DNA of 64,000 nt from Amnibacterium sp. CER49 (lineage in GTDB: Bacteria > Actinomycetota > Actinomycetes > Actinomycetales > Microbacteriaceae): the NCBI RefSeq assembly GCF_029846255.1, contig NZ_JARVWQ010000001.1, positions 1,736,001-1,800,000 of the forward strand, given 5' to 3'. A program made the translations under genes and the position numbers. The notes beneath the pieces are model-generated. The model was given only the letters and a program-made list of their open reading frames with translations. It was not told the origin of the DNA and ran no database searches. Each line of letters begins with the position of its first letter. Within the stretch, counting starts at the first letter, position 1. This document shows, piece by piece, positions 24,818-33,688 of the stretch.

Positions 24818-26256
24818 GTCCGCGTTCCGGCGGATCGGGCAGCGGCGCGTCGACCGGCGGCGGGCCGGATCCGGTCGCCCGCCGAGGGTGACATCAGGGC
24901 GCCCTCGACGACCGCGCCGAGCGTGAGGAGCGCGAGCACGAGGAACGCGATCCGGTAGGGGAGCAGATCCCCGGCGCCCGGCACGGCCTGCCCGAGCCGC
25001 AGCGCGACGGCCGCCACCGAGACGCCGAGCCCCGCCGCGAGCTGCTGCACGGTCGAGGACAGCGTGTTCGCGTGCACGAGCTCCGCGCGCTCGACGTCGG
25101 CGAACGCGATCGTGTTGTAGGCGGTGAAGCCGATCGACCTGGCCGCGCCACCCGCGACGAGCAGCAGCACGAGCAGCACCACCGGCACGTCCGGGCCGAC
25201 GACGGCGAGCAGCGCGATCGACGCGGCGACCCCGGCCGACGACCAGAGCACCACCGGTTTGAAGCCGAACCGCGCCAGCACGGGCGTCGTGACCGGCTTG
25301 ATGGCGAGGTTGCCGACGAACAGCCAGAGCACGGTCGCGCCGGCCTGCACCGCGCTCCAGCCGAAGCCGAGCTGCAGCAGCAGCGGCACGAGGAACGGCA
25401 CGCCGTTCACGGCGAGGCGGAACAGGCTGCCGCCGGCGTGCGTCACCCGGAACGTCTCGACCCGCAGGATGCGCAGGTCGAAGAGGGGCGCGGAGGACCG
25501 CAGCAGGGAGACGGTCGCGGCGACGGCGAGCACGACGCCCGCGCCCGCCGCGACGAGGGCGGCGGGTACGTCCACATCCGTACCGGCGAGCAGGGAGCCG
25601 AGCACGGTGACGGCCGCGATCGCGCCTGCGGTCAGCAGCAGGCCCCGCACGTCGAGGCGGCCGCGGTCCTCGCCGCGCTCCGCCGGCACGAGCGCGAGCG
25701 CGGCGATCACGACGACGACGCCGAACGGCAGGTTGATCAGGAAGATCCACCGCCACGACGCGACCGTGACGAGCAGGCCGCCGAGCAGCGGCGCCACCAC
25801 GGGAGCGGCGAGCGCCGGCCAGGTGAGCCACGCGATCGCGGAGACGACGTGCCGGCGCTCGGTGACCGCGAGCACGGCGAGGCGTCCGACCGGCACCATC
25901 AGGGCTCCGCCGGCGCCCTGCAGCACCCGAAGCACGAGGAGCACCGGGAGCGAGGGCGCAGCCGCGCATCCGGCGGAGGCGACGGTGAAGACGACCACGG
26001 CGGCGACGAACACGCTCCGGGCGCCGAACCGGGTGGGCAGCCAGCCGGAGAGCGGGATGAGGACCGCGACGGTGAGCAGGTAGGCGGTGATCGCCGCGCC
26101 CACCTGGACGGCCGGCACCCCCAGGTCGCGACCCATCGCGGGCGCCGCCGTCGACAGGATCGTGCCGTCGAGGTTCTCCATGAAGAACGCCGCCGCGACG
26201 AGCAGCGGCAGCGCCCATCGGGGCCGGGCGCGGAGGGTGTCAGGCAACCGTCCCAT
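24814..26256 (-). CDS. MFS transporter, DHA2 (EmrB/QacA-like) drug-efflux family
   Basis: 480 aa with about 14 membrane helices. The opening FFMENLDGTILSTAAPAMGRDLG is the classic DHA2 helix-1 signature (Asp in the helix), motif A appears as GWLPTRFGARSVF near residue 70, and motif C as APVVAPLLGG near 150. Proton-driven export of drugs or metabolites is the family role. Substrate unknown. No local regulator is adjacent. The C-terminal 25 residues are Arg/Ala-rich and cytoplasmic. Confidence 0.9.
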   Translation of the reverse strand: MGRLPDTLRARPRWALPLLVAAAFFMENLDGTILSTAAPAMGRDLGVPAVQVGAAITAYLLTVAVLIPLSGWLPTRFGARSVFVAAVVVFTVASAGCAAAPSLPVLLVLRVLQGAGGALMVPVGRLAVLAVTERRHVVSAIAWLTWPALAAPVVAPLLGGLLVTVASWRWIFLINLPFGVVVVIAALALVPAERGEDRGRLDVRGLLLTAGAIAAVTVLGSLLAGTDVDVPAALVAAGAGVVLAVAATVSLLRSSAPLFDLRILRVETFRVTHAGGSLFRLAVNGVPFLVPLLLQLGFGWSAVQAGATVLWLFVGNLAIKPVTTPVLARFGFKPVVLWSSAGVAASIALLAVVGPDVPVVLLVLLLVAGGAARSIGFTAYNTIAFADVERAELVHANTLSSTVQQLAAGLGVSVAAVALRLGQAVPGAGDLLPYRIAFLVLALLTLGAVVEGALMSPSAGDRIRPAAGRRAAARSAGTRT

Positions 26257-26272
26257 CCTCCCACCCGCGACC

Positions 26273-26304
26273 GTCAGGGCGTCAGGGCGTCAGGGCGTCT
26301 GGGC
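26273..26304. repeat. 8-bp tandem repeat at the 3' end of the SMP-30 gene
   Basis: GTCAGGGC occurs three times in a row, with a fourth copy bearing one change (GTCTGGGC). The array spans the stop codon of the minus-strand lactonase-like gene, so copy-number change there could alter its C-terminus. Confidence 0.85.
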
Positions 26305-27240
26305 GCCGTGCGCGTCGACGAACACCGAGTAGAGCGACCGGCCGCCCGTGATGAACAGGCGGTTCTTCTTGCGGCCGCCGAACGTGAGGTTCGCGGTGTT
26401 CTCCGGCAGGTGGATCCGGCCGAGCAGCACGCCGTCGGGGTCGAAGCAGTGCACGCCGTCGTAGTCCGCGCCGCCGCCGAACGCGGCGGTCCAGAGGTTG
26501 CCGGCGCGGTCGATGCGCATGCCGTCCGAGGTGCCGGCGCCCATGTCGATGTGGCGGCGGCCGTTCTCGGGTCGTCCGTCGACCATGTCGTAGACCCGGA
26601 TGTCCTTGTCGACGACGTAGAGCAGGCGCTCGTCGGGGGAGAAGGCGAGGCCGTTCGGGCGGTCCATGTCGCGCACCACCGGCTCGAGCGCGAGCGTGTC
26701 CGGGTCGATCCGGTACACGTACCGCGGCAGCTCGTGCTCCCCCTTGTCGCCCTCGTAGTCGCCGTCGCTGCCGTAGCCCGGATCGGTGAACCAGATCCCG
26801 CCGTCCGCGGCGACCACCACGTCGTTCGGCGCGTTCAGCCGCCTGCCCTCGAAGCGGTCGGCGAGCACCGTGATCGTGCCGTCGTGCTCGGTGCGGGTGA
26901 CGCGGCGGGTGCGGTGCTCGCAGGTGACGAGCCGGCCCTGCCGGTCACGGGTGTTGCCGTTGCTGTGCTCCGACGGCTGCCGGAACACGGTGACCTGCCC
27001 GGTCTCCTCGCTCCAGCGGAGCATCCGGTCGTTCGGGATGTCGGAGAACAGCAGGTAACGACCGTCACCGAACCAGACCGGGCCCTCGAGCCACCTGCCG
27101 CCGGTCCAGAGCCGCTCGACGACCTCCTGCCAGACGATGAGCGACCGGAAGCGCTCGTCGACGACCTCGATGGCGGGGTCGGGGAACCGGACGATGGTGC
27201 GATCGCGCTCCCAGGCGGTGGCGCCGCTGCTCTCCTGCAT
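26290..27240 (-). CDS. SMP-30/gluconolactonase/LRE family protein
   Basis: 316 aa six-bladed beta-propeller of the SMP-30 family, metal-dependent sugar lactonases and related hydrolases. Recognised segments: WLEGPVWFGDGRYLLFSDIPNDR (metal Glu in LEGP near residue 53), RLNAPNDVVVAADGGIWFTDPGYG (Asn and Asp near 140-155), and RPNGLAFSPDERLLYVVD (Asp near 210). Normal length. Substrate not determined, but the gene is close to several sugar or alcohol oxidoreductases. The ATG lies 6 nt after a GAGGAT block also seen upstream of the DUF3054 gene. The stop lies in an 8-bp repeat array. Confidence 0.9.
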   Translation of the reverse strand: MQESSGATAWERDRTIVRFPDPAIEVVDERFRSLIVWQEVVERLWTGGRWLEGPVWFGDGRYLLFSDIPNDRMLRWSEETGQVTVFRQPSEHSNGNTRDRQGRLVTCEHRTRRVTRTEHDGTITVLADRFEGRRLNAPNDVVVAADGGIWFTDPGYGSDGDYEGDKGEHELPRYVYRIDPDTLALEPVVRDMDRPNGLAFSPDERLLYVVDKDIRVYDMVDGRPENGRRHIDMGAGTSDGMRIDRAGNLWTAAFGGGADYDGVHCFDPDGVLLGRIHLPENTANLTFGGRKKNRLFITGGRSLYSVFVDAHGAQTP

Positions 27241-27598
27241 GCGGCGATCCTCGCAGGATGCGGGACGGGACGGTCAGGACGGCGAGGGGGTCCCCGCCGG
27301 CCGAGGCGGGATCCTGCCGGCGATCCGCTCGCTCGGATCCGCAGCCGATTCCCCCGCCCTTCATAGCCGGGTTATGGGTTCGCGGTGCACAGTGACCCCT
27401 GTGAAGCAGACCGATCGCCTCCCCGCGGCCCTCGCGCTCGGTGTGCTGGCGGTCTCGGGCGCCGCGCTCGCGTGGGTGGTCGCCTCCGTGGTCGCGCCGC
27501 TCGGCTGAGCGTCCCGAAGGTGGGGGAGCGGCCCGCCGCGCCGCGCCCGTAGCGTCGTCCCGGGGAGGAGCGGGACGCCTGTCCGGAAGGGGCAGGCC
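27241..27598. other. Intergenic region between divergent SMP-30 and secreted-protein genes
   Basis: 358 bp. It carries the control region of the SMP-30 gene at one end. At the other, TAGCGT at 27550-27555 fits a -10 box with a leader and GGAGGAG site toward the gene at 27599. The only coding candidate is the 35-aa frame at 27401. Short inverted repeats (GATCCG/CGGATC near 27330) have no clear role. Confidence 0.6.
27401..27508 (+). CDS. Possible small membrane peptide (35 aa)
   Basis: GTG start, short polar head KQTDRLP, then about 25 hydrophobic residues (ALALGVLAVSGAALAWVV) ending VAPLG. It would be a single-helix membrane peptide. An in-frame GTG at 27392 is an alternative start. No clear ribosome binding site and no recognised family. 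High-GC DNA readily produces such frames, so confidence is low. Confidence 0.33.
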   Translation: MKQTDRLPAALALGVLAVSGAALAWVVASVVAPLG

Positions 27599-28402
27599 GT
27601 GCGCCGACTCGCTCTCGCGGCAGTGCTCACCGCCTCCGTCCTGGCGGCCGGCCCCGCGGTGGCCGCGCCGGCCTCCGCGGCGACGCCCGCCGTGCGCTCC
27701 GTGGTCGCGGTGCTCGCCGATCCCTATCTGACGGACCCCGTGCAGGTCGAGGTGATCGCGCTCGACGCGGCCGGCGACCCGGTGCCGTTCTCCGCCGCCG
27801 TCACCCTGCGGACGTGGGGCACGCAGGCCACGGTCCCCGTCTCGAGCACGACCGGCTCGCTGATCGTGCCGGTGCCGACCTCGACGCTGTCCGGCGGCTC
27901 GGCCGTGCTCACCGTCGTCGCGCGCGGTGGCGGCGGCAGCGCCTCGACCACGCAGCGGGGCTTCGTCGTGCTGCCGCCGAGCTTCGCGGTGCAGGGGTTC
28001 GGCTGCACGGTGCTGGCGAGCGGCGGCGGGAACGTGCCCTGGGCCGTCAGCGTGCTGAACGGCACGCCCGTCGCCCACCCCGGCTGGACCCCGAACTCGT
28101 GGGACTTCCCGGCGTACGTGGGGGCCGTGCACCCGCTGACCATGCGCGACTCCGCGCAGCGCCCCCTCGCCACGACGGGCACGATGACGGTGTCCTCCGG
28201 CCGCACGACGGTCGCCACGGTCCCGCTGCCGCGGCTCGTGCGGCGCATGCTGTTCTCCGTGCACTGGAACGCCCTCGTGAACGGCCGCTTCCGGCCGGGC
28301 ACCTACACCGCCCGGCTCACGATGAAGGACGCGGTCGGCCGCACCACCACCGCGGTGCGGCAGATCCACCTCGACCGCTCGGGCACCCTGCCCTGTGCCT
28401 GA
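27599..28402 (+). CDS. Secreted protein of unknown function, beta-sandwich-like
   Basis: 267 aa. A clear Sec signal peptide (MRRLALAAVLTASVLAAGPAVA, cleavage likely after an AxA near residue 22-28) is followed by Val/Thr-rich strands typical of Ig-like folds (residues about 35-120 and 190-260). Two Cys (in FGCTVLAS and at the very C-terminus LPCA) may form a disulfide. No catalytic motif recognised. GTG start with GAAGGGGC upstream. Its end overlaps the TauE-family gene by 8 bp, suggesting one transcript. Confidence 0.72.
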   Translation: MRRLALAAVLTASVLAAGPAVAAPASAATPAVRSVVAVLADPYLTDPVQVEVIALDAAGDPVPFSAAVTLRTWGTQATVPVSSTTGSLIVPVPTSTLSGGSAVLTVVARGGGGSASTTQRGFVVLPPSFAVQGFGCTVLASGGGNVPWAVSVLNGTPVAHPGWTPNSWDFPAYVGAVHPLTMRDSAQRPLATTGTMTVSSGRTTVATVPLPRLVRRMLFSVHWNALVNGRFRPGTYTARLTMKDAVGRTTTAVRQIHLDRSGTLPCA

Positions 28403-29180
28403 CGGGGCGCCCGCGGCCGGCCGGCCGCTGCCGCTCGTGCTCACGGGCCTCGTCGGCGGGCTGCTGTCGGGGCTCTTCGGCGTCGGTGGCGGCGTGCTCA
28501 TGGTGCCGCTGCTCACGCTCTGGGCCCGCCTCGGCCAGCGGCGGGCGGTCGCGACGTCGCTCGCAGCGCTCGTGCTCTCGTCCGCAGCGGGCTGCCTCAG
28601 CTATCTCGCGCGCGGCGCCGTCGACGTGCCGGCGGCCGCCGCGCTGATCGTCGGCTCGGTCGTCGGCGCGGTGATCGGCAGCGCGCTGCTGCGCAGGCTG
28701 CCGGTCCCGGTGCTGCGCTGGGCGTTCCTCGCGCTGCTCGTGGCGGTCGCCGTCCGGCTGCTGCTCGCCGTGCCCGTCGGACGTCCCGCGCCGCTCACCC
28801 CGCTGCTGCTCGTCGTGCTCGTCGCGGTCGGCCTGGCCGTCGGCATCGCCTCCGGCCTGTTCGGGGTGGGCGGTGGCGTGCTCATCGTGCCGGCGCTCGG
28901 CCTGCTGTTCGGCCTGCCCGAGCTCGTCGCGAAGGGCACCTCGCTGCTCGTCATCGTGCCCGCCGGGTTCACCGGCACGCTCCGCAACCGCCGGGCGGGT
29001 CTCGTCGACCTGCGCGCCGCAGCGCTCGTGGGTGCGCCCGCGGCCGTCGCGTCCATCGGCGGCTCCGCGCTCGCGTTCCTGCTGCCCGCGAGCCTCTCCC
29101 GGGTGCTCTTCGCGATCCTGCTGCTCGCCGTCAGTGCGCAGCTGGCGGTCCGCGCCGTCCGGGCGTCGCGCCGGCGCTGA
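28395..29180 (+). CDS. TauE/SafE (TSUP) family membrane transporter
   Basis: 261 aa with about eight helices in two homologous halves. Each half carries the family's Gly-rich turn (GLLSGLFGVGGGVLMVPLL near residue 18-36 and GIASGLFGVGGGVLIVPAL near 150-168, which are almost identical). Members move sulfite, sulfoacetate or related organosulfur anions, commonly outward. The substrate here is unknown. Start overlaps the upstream secreted-protein gene by 8 bp, an unusual partner. Confidence 0.9.
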   Translation: MPDGAPAAGRPLPLVLTGLVGGLLSGLFGVGGGVLMVPLLTLWARLGQRRAVATSLAALVLSSAAGCLSYLARGAVDVPAAAALIVGSVVGAVIGSALLRRLPVPVLRWAFLALLVAVAVRLLLAVPVGRPAPLTPLLLVVLVAVGLAVGIASGLFGVGGGVLIVPALGLLFGLPELVAKGTSLLVIVPAGFTGTLRNRRAGLVDLRAAALVGAPAAVASIGGSALAFLLPASLSRVLFAILLLAVSAQLAVRAVRASRRR

Positions 29181-29279
29181 CCGTTCGGCCCGGATCCGCT
29201 GGGAGCCCGGACGACGTCCAGGGGACCCGAGGACGCTCGAGGCACGAGCCGGGACGTCCGGTCGGAGGAAGGGGCCGCC

Positions 29280-30428
29280 ATGCAGGCGATGGTCTACCGG
29301 GGGCCGTTCAAGATCCGCGTCGAGGAGAAGGACGTGCCGCGGATCGAGCATCCGAACGACGCGATCATCCGAGTCGCGCTCGCCGCGATCTGCGGGTCCG
29401 ACCTGCACCTGTACCACGGGATGATGCCCGACACGCGGATCGGGACGACGTTCGGGCACGAGTTCATCGGCGTCGTGCACGAGGTGGGGTCGTCGGTGCA
29501 GCACCTGAAGGTCGGCGACCGGGTGATGGTGCCGTTCAACGTGTACTGCGGGTCCTGCTACTTCTGCGCGCGGGGCCTCTACTCGAACTGCCACAACGTG
29601 AACCCGAACGCGACGGCGGTCGGCGGCATCTACGGCTACTCGCACACCACGGGCGGCTACGACGGCGGCCAGGCGGAGTACGTGCGCGTGCCGTTCGCCG
29701 ACGTCGGGCCGACGATCATCCCCGACTGGATGGCCGATGAGGACGCGGTGCTGCTCACCGACGCCGTGGCCACGGGCTACTTCGGGGCCGAGCTGGGCGG
29801 CATCCGCGAGGGCGACACCGTCGTGGTGTTCGGCGCCGGACCGGTCGGCCTCGTCGCGGCGCGCTCCGCGTGGCTCATGGGGGCCGGCCGCGTGATCGTG
29901 GTCGACCACCTCGACTACCGGCTCGAGAAGGCGCGTGAGTTCGCCTACGCCGAGACGCTCAACTTCACGCAGGTGGACGACGTCGTCGTGTTCATGAAGC
30001 AGACGACGGACTACCTCGGCGCCGACGTCGCGATCGACGCGGTCGGCGCCGAGGCGGACGGCGACCTCGTGCAGACGCTCACGAGCTCGAAGCTGAAGAT
30101 GCAGGGCGGGTCCCCGACCGCGCTGAACTGGGCGATCGACTCGGTGCGCAAGGGCGGCACGGTCGGCGTGGCCGGTGCCTACGGCCCGGTCTTCAGCGCG
30201 GTGAAGTTCGGCGACGCGATGAACAAGGGGCTCACGCTCCGCATGAACCAGACCCCGGTGAAGCGGGAGTGGCCGCGGCTCTTCGAGCACGTGCGCAACG
30301 GCTACCTCGTGCCGCACGAGATCGTGACGCACCGCGTGCCGCTGTCGGAGATCCCCGAGGCGTACCACCTGTTCTCCGCCAAGCTCGACAACTGCATCAA
30401 GGTGCTCGTCGAGCCGGCAGCCGCCTGA
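29280..30428 (+). CDS. Zinc-dependent alcohol dehydrogenase (formaldehyde-dehydrogenase-like MDR)
   Basis: 382 aa medium-chain dehydrogenase. Catalytic zinc: Cys of ICGSDLHLYHG near residue 38, His-Glu in FGHEFIG near 61. The structural zinc loop CGSCYFCARGLYSNC near 80-100 has all four Cys. The nucleotide fold starts VVVFGAGPVGLVAARSA near 183. An insert around GGIYGYSHTTGGYDGGQAEYVRVP fits the formaldehyde-dehydrogenase-like subfamily that carries its cofactor tightly. Substrate is a guess. GGAGGAAGG precedes the ATG. Followed 11 nt later by a small conserved gene, likely co-transcribed. Confidence 0.92.
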   Translation: MQAMVYRGPFKIRVEEKDVPRIEHPNDAIIRVALAAICGSDLHLYHGMMPDTRIGTTFGHEFIGVVHEVGSSVQHLKVGDRVMVPFNVYCGSCYFCARGLYSNCHNVNPNATAVGGIYGYSHTTGGYDGGQAEYVRVPFADVGPTIIPDWMADEDAVLLTDAVATGYFGAELGGIREGDTVVVFGAGPVGLVAARSAWLMGAGRVIVVDHLDYRLEKAREFAYAETLNFTQVDDVVVFMKQTTDYLGADVAIDAVGAEADGDLVQTLTSSKLKMQGGSPTALNWAIDSVRKGGTVGVAGAYGPVFSAVKFGDAMNKGLTLRMNQTPVKREWPRLFEHVRNGYLVPHEIVTHRVPLSEIPEAYHLFSAKLDNCIKVLVEPAAA

Positions 30429-30439
30429 AGGAGGCCGAG

Positions 30440-31024
30440 ATGACCGAGGTGCACCGCCCCTATGTGGCGGACAAGCCGGCGCAGCGTGAGACGAACGAGC
30501 AGCTCCGGGCGCGGATCCCGGGCTGGGGCGTCGACCTCGACCCGCAGGACCGGCCGGGCTACCCGCGGGAGCAGCCCGGCATCGAGACCGGTGCCCACTG
30601 GGAGCTGCCCGAGCGTCAGGAGGAGACGTATCCGCGCGAGCGCTCCATCGAGCACGGCATGCTGCCGCCGGTGTTCGGCACGGTCGCGCCGCTGCACGGG
30701 GTCTCCGGAGCGATCAAGCGGTACGCGTACGCGCGGTACAGCGAGGGGCGGCTCGCGCACTGGCTGCTGCTCATCGTGGGCGACCGCGTCGAGGCGTTCG
30801 GGGCGCACGTGCGCTCGTTCGCGACGCTGCATCCCGATCTGCCGGTGAAGGTCGGCGCCGTGGTCGCTGCCGAGGTGCACGGCGAGGGCCTGCGCTCGCG
30901 GTTCGGGCAGCGGCGCTCCGACGTGAAGCACCAGTGGCTCGACCCCGTCGTGGTCCTCGCGCCGTGGGTCGTCTCCGGCTGGGTCGGCTACCGGCTCACG
31001 AAGGCGGTGCTGGGGCGCCGCTGA
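30440..31024 (+). CDS. Conserved hypothetical protein paired with the alcohol dehydrogenase
   Basis: 194 aa. A Pro-rich polar N-half (PGWGVDLDPQDRPGYPREQPG) is followed by a more compact part (GVSGAIKRYAYARYSEGRLAHWLLLIVGDRVEAF) and a C-terminal hydrophobic segment near 170-190. The ATG at 30440 follows GAAGGAGGCC at good spacing. No known domain recognised. Proximity to the dehydrogenase suggests a shared process. Ends 26 nt before a hairpin. Confidence 0.7.
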   Translation: MTEVHRPYVADKPAQRETNEQLRARIPGWGVDLDPQDRPGYPREQPGIETGAHWELPERQEETYPRERSIEHGMLPPVFGTVAPLHGVSGAIKRYAYARYSEGRLAHWLLLIVGDRVEAFGAHVRSFATLHPDLPVKVGAVVAAEVHGEGLRSRFGQRRSDVKHQWLDPVVVLAPWVVSGWVGYRLTKAVLGRR

Positions 31025-31049
31025 GGCGATCGGCTCGGGCTCCCGTATG

Positions 31050-31097
31050 CCGTCGGGACATCTGCAGGCGTTCGAACCCATACCGATGTCCCGGCGG
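31050..31097 (+). terminator. Long-loop hairpin after the dehydrogenase operon
   Basis: 13-nt arms at 31050-31062 and 31085-31097 pair at 12 positions around a 22-nt loop. It begins 26 nt after the stop at 31024. Confidence 0.5.
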
Positions 31098-31177
31098 CGG
31101 ACAGGTGTCCTGGTCGCGCGCCGGGGCTCGGGACGTGCCGCGCGCGTAACACTGCCCGATGTCGGGGAGAGCCAGGG

Positions 31178-31183
31178 CAGGCT
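31178..31183 (+). promoter_or_regulatory. Weak -10-like box before the oxygenase gene
   Basis: CAGGCT lies 6 nt before the GTG at 31190, the leaderless spacing seen elsewhere in the window. Its first base departs from TANNNT, so this is less certain. Confidence 0.3.
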
Positions 31184-31189
31184 TGGCCC

Positions 31190-32218
31190 GTGCCCGATGC
31201 GCTGCCCGTCCTCGACCTCTCCCGACTCGACCGCGGCGACGCCGAGGCCGCCGCGTTCCGAACGGACCTGCGGCGCGCCGCGCACGAGGTCGGCTTCTTC
31301 GAGCTCGTCGGCCACGGTGTGCCGGACGGACTGATCGACGAGATCCTCGGCCTCTCGCGCCGCTTCTTCGCGCTGCCCGAGCAGGACAAGCTCGCGATCG
31401 AGAACAGGCGCAGCCCGCAGTTCCGCGGCTACACGCGCGTGGGCGGCGAGCGCACTCACGGCGACGTCGACTGGCGGGAGCAGATCGACATCGCGCCGGA
31501 GCGGCCGACCGTCGACCCGGGCGAGGACGTCCCGGACTACCTGCGGCTCGAGGGGCCGAACCTCTGGCCGGATGCGCTGCCCGAGCTCCGGCCGGTCGTC
31601 GAGCGCTGGCAGGCGGAGCTCGGCCGCGTCGCCCTGCGGCTCCTCCGGGCCTGGTCCGAGGCGCTCGGTGCGCCCGCCGACGCCTTCGACGAGGCGTTCG
31701 CGACCCGGCCGTTCACCCTGCTGAAGATCGTGCGGTACCCCGGGGCGACGGCTGACGACCGCACGCAGGGCGTCGGCGCGCACCGCGACGGCGGCGTGCT
31801 CACCCTCCTGCTCGTCGAACCGGGCAAGGCGGGGCTCCAGGTCGAGCATGCGGGGGAGTGGATCGACGTCGTCCCCCGGCCCGGTGCGTTCGTCGTGAAC
31901 ATCGGCGAGATGCTCGAGCTCGCCACGGGCGGCTACCTCCGCGCCACCCTGCACCGGGTCGTCGCTCCGGCCGCCGGTACCGACCGGATCTCGGTGCCGT
32001 TCTTCTTCAACCCGGCGCTCGACACCCGGATGCCCCGCATCCCGCTCGCGCCCGAGCTGGCCGCCGAGGCGCGGGGGCTGTCCGCCGACCCGACGCACAG
32101 CCCGATCCTCGACGTCTACGGCGACAACGCGCTGCGCTACCGGCTCCGCGCGCACCCCGACGTCGCCGCGATCCACCATCCCGACCTGGTGGCGCGGAAG
32201 CAGGGGAGTGCGGGTTAG
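31190..32218 (+). CDS. 2-oxoglutarate/Fe(II)-dependent oxygenase, isopenicillin-N-synthase-like
   Basis: 342 aa. An N-terminal non-haem dioxygenase domain (HEVGFFELVGHGVPDGLID near residue 32) and a C-terminal double-stranded beta-helix. Fe ligands are His198 and Asp200 (HRDGG) and His255 (LHRV). The 2OG-binding Arg-x-Ser is RIS near residue 266. The family hydroxylates or desaturates small molecules. Substrate unknown. No ribosome binding site before the GTG. The transsulfuration genes follow at once on the same strand, but a TAGGCT box at the stop suggests separate initiation. Confidence 0.9.
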   Translation: MPDALPVLDLSRLDRGDAEAAAFRTDLRRAAHEVGFFELVGHGVPDGLIDEILGLSRRFFALPEQDKLAIENRRSPQFRGYTRVGGERTHGDVDWREQIDIAPERPTVDPGEDVPDYLRLEGPNLWPDALPELRPVVERWQAELGRVALRLLRAWSEALGAPADAFDEAFATRPFTLLKIVRYPGATADDRTQGVGAHRDGGVLTLLLVEPGKAGLQVEHAGEWIDVVPRPGAFVVNIGEMLELATGGYLRATLHRVVAPAAGTDRISVPFFFNPALDTRMPRIPLAPELAAEARGLSADPTHSPILDVYGDNALRYRLRAHPDVAAIHHPDLVARKQGSAG

Positions 32219-32221
32219 GCT
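32216..32221 (+). promoter_or_regulatory. -10 box candidate for the cystathionine synthase operon
   Basis: TAGGCT overlaps the oxygenase stop codon. Initiation about 7 nt later would leave a leader of roughly 68 nt before the ATG at 32296, with GAGGAAG as ribosome binding site. Confidence 0.4.
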
Positions 32222-32295
32222 CGGCTCGTGCTGCTGCGCGGACGCTGTCGCGGGACCTGAGCCCACCGTCCGCCGCCGTCCCGATCGAGGAAGTC

Positions 32296-33672
32296 ATGCA
32301 GTACGCCGAGTCCGTCCTGGACCTGATCGGCAACACGCCGCTCGTCAAGCTGAACGCCGTCGCCGCCGGGCTGCGCCCCACCGTGCTGGCGAAGATCGAG
32401 TACTTCAACCCCGGCGGCTCCGCGAAGGACCGTGTCGCGCTCCGCATGATCGAGGCCGCCGAGCGGGACGGGCGGCTGCGGCCGGGCGGCACGATCGTCG
32501 AGCCCACGAGCGGCAACACCGGTGTCGGCCTCGCGCTCGTGGCGCAGCAGCGCGGCTACCGCTGCGTGTTCGTCGTGCCCGACAAGGTCGGCGAGGAGAA
32601 GCGGCAGGTGCTGCGCGCCTACGGCGCCGAGGTCGTCGTCACGCCGACGGCGGTGCCGCCCGACTCCCCGGACTCGTACTACAGCGTCTCGGACCGGCTC
32701 GTCCAGGAGATCCCCGGCGCCTTCAAGCCCGACCAGTACTCGAACCCGAACGGCCCCCGCAGCCACTACGAGACCACCGGTCCCGAGATCTGGCGCGACA
32801 CCGACGGCCGCATCACCCATTTCGTCACCGGTGTCGGCACCGGCGGCACCATCTCCGGCACGGGCCGGTACCTGCGCGAGGTGTCCGACGGGCGGGTGCG
32901 CATCGTGGGGGTCGACCCGGAGGGTTCCGTCTACTCCGGCGGCACGGGGCGCCCCTACCTCGTCGAGGGCGTGGGCGAGGACTTCTGGCCCGAGGCCTAC
33001 GACCGGCAGGTGGCGCACGAGGTGCTGCCGGTGTCCGACGCCGACGCGTTCCGCATGACGCTCCGCCTCGCCCGCGAGGAGGGCCTGCTCGTCGGCGGCT
33101 CGAGCGGGATGGCCGTCGTCGGTGCGGTCCGCCTCGCGGAGCGGCTGGGCCCGGACGACGTCGTGGTCGTGCTGCTGCCGGATTCCGGCCGCGGCTACCT
33201 CGGCAAGATCTTCGACCCGGCGTGGATGCGCGTGCACGGCTTCGAGGAGCTCACCGAGGAGGCGAACGTCGACCAGGTGCTCCGCGCGAAGCGCCGCGCG
33301 GCCCGCGCACCGCTGCCGGAGCTCCTCGGCGTCCCGCCGACCGCCACCGTCCGTGAGGCGATCGAGGCGATGCGCCGGCACGAGGTGTCGCAGCTGCTGG
33401 TGCTCACCGCCGAGCCGCCCGTCGCGATCGGCGAGGTGCTCGGCACCCTCGACGAGCGCCGCCTCCTCGACCACCTGTTCTCGGACGGCGGCGGGGCCGA
33501 CGACGAGGTCGGCCCGCTCGCGGGGCCGCGACCGCCGCTCGTCGGCGCCGCCGAGCCCGTCGCCGACGCCCGCGCGGCGCTCCGCGACGCGGACGCCCTG
33601 CTCGTCACCCTCGGTGGCCGGGCCGTCGGGCTGCTCACGCGGTCCGACCTGCTCGACGTCGCCGTCGCCTGA
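32296..33672 (+). CDS. cbs: Cystathionine beta-synthase
   Basis: 458 aa. PLP enzyme joining serine (or O-acetylserine) and homocysteine to cystathionine. The catalytic domain has K44 in the NPGGSAKDRVA motif, SGNTG near residue 74-78, and the GTGGTISGTG phosphate loop near 182. The C-terminal 120 residues form a CBS-domain pair (VREAIEAMRRHEVSQLLVL; AVGLLTRSDLLDV), the usual regulatory module. There is no N-terminal haem domain. The ATG follows CGAGGAAG. Cystathionine gamma-synthase follows 16 nt downstream, so the pair supports transsulfuration. Confidence 0.95.
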   Translation: MQYAESVLDLIGNTPLVKLNAVAAGLRPTVLAKIEYFNPGGSAKDRVALRMIEAAERDGRLRPGGTIVEPTSGNTGVGLALVAQQRGYRCVFVVPDKVGEEKRQVLRAYGAEVVVTPTAVPPDSPDSYYSVSDRLVQEIPGAFKPDQYSNPNGPRSHYETTGPEIWRDTDGRITHFVTGVGTGGTISGTGRYLREVSDGRVRIVGVDPEGSVYSGGTGRPYLVEGVGEDFWPEAYDRQVAHEVLPVSDADAFRMTLRLAREEGLLVGGSSGMAVVGAVRLAERLGPDDVVVVLLPDSGRGYLGKIFDPAWMRVHGFEELTEEANVDQVLRAKRRAARAPLPELLGVPPTATVREAIEAMRRHEVSQLLVLTAEPPVAIGEVLGTLDERRLLDHLFSDGGGADDEVGPLAGPRPPLVGAAEPVADARAALRDADALLVTLGGRAVGLLTRSDLLDVAVA

Positions 33673-33688
33673 ACGGAAGGAACCCCCG

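Noticed and set aside
32222-32295. SAM or other riboswitch before the transsulfuration genes
   Set aside because: The leader is about 68 nt and lacks the conserved core of known SAM riboswitches. No stable multi-stem fold was apparent.
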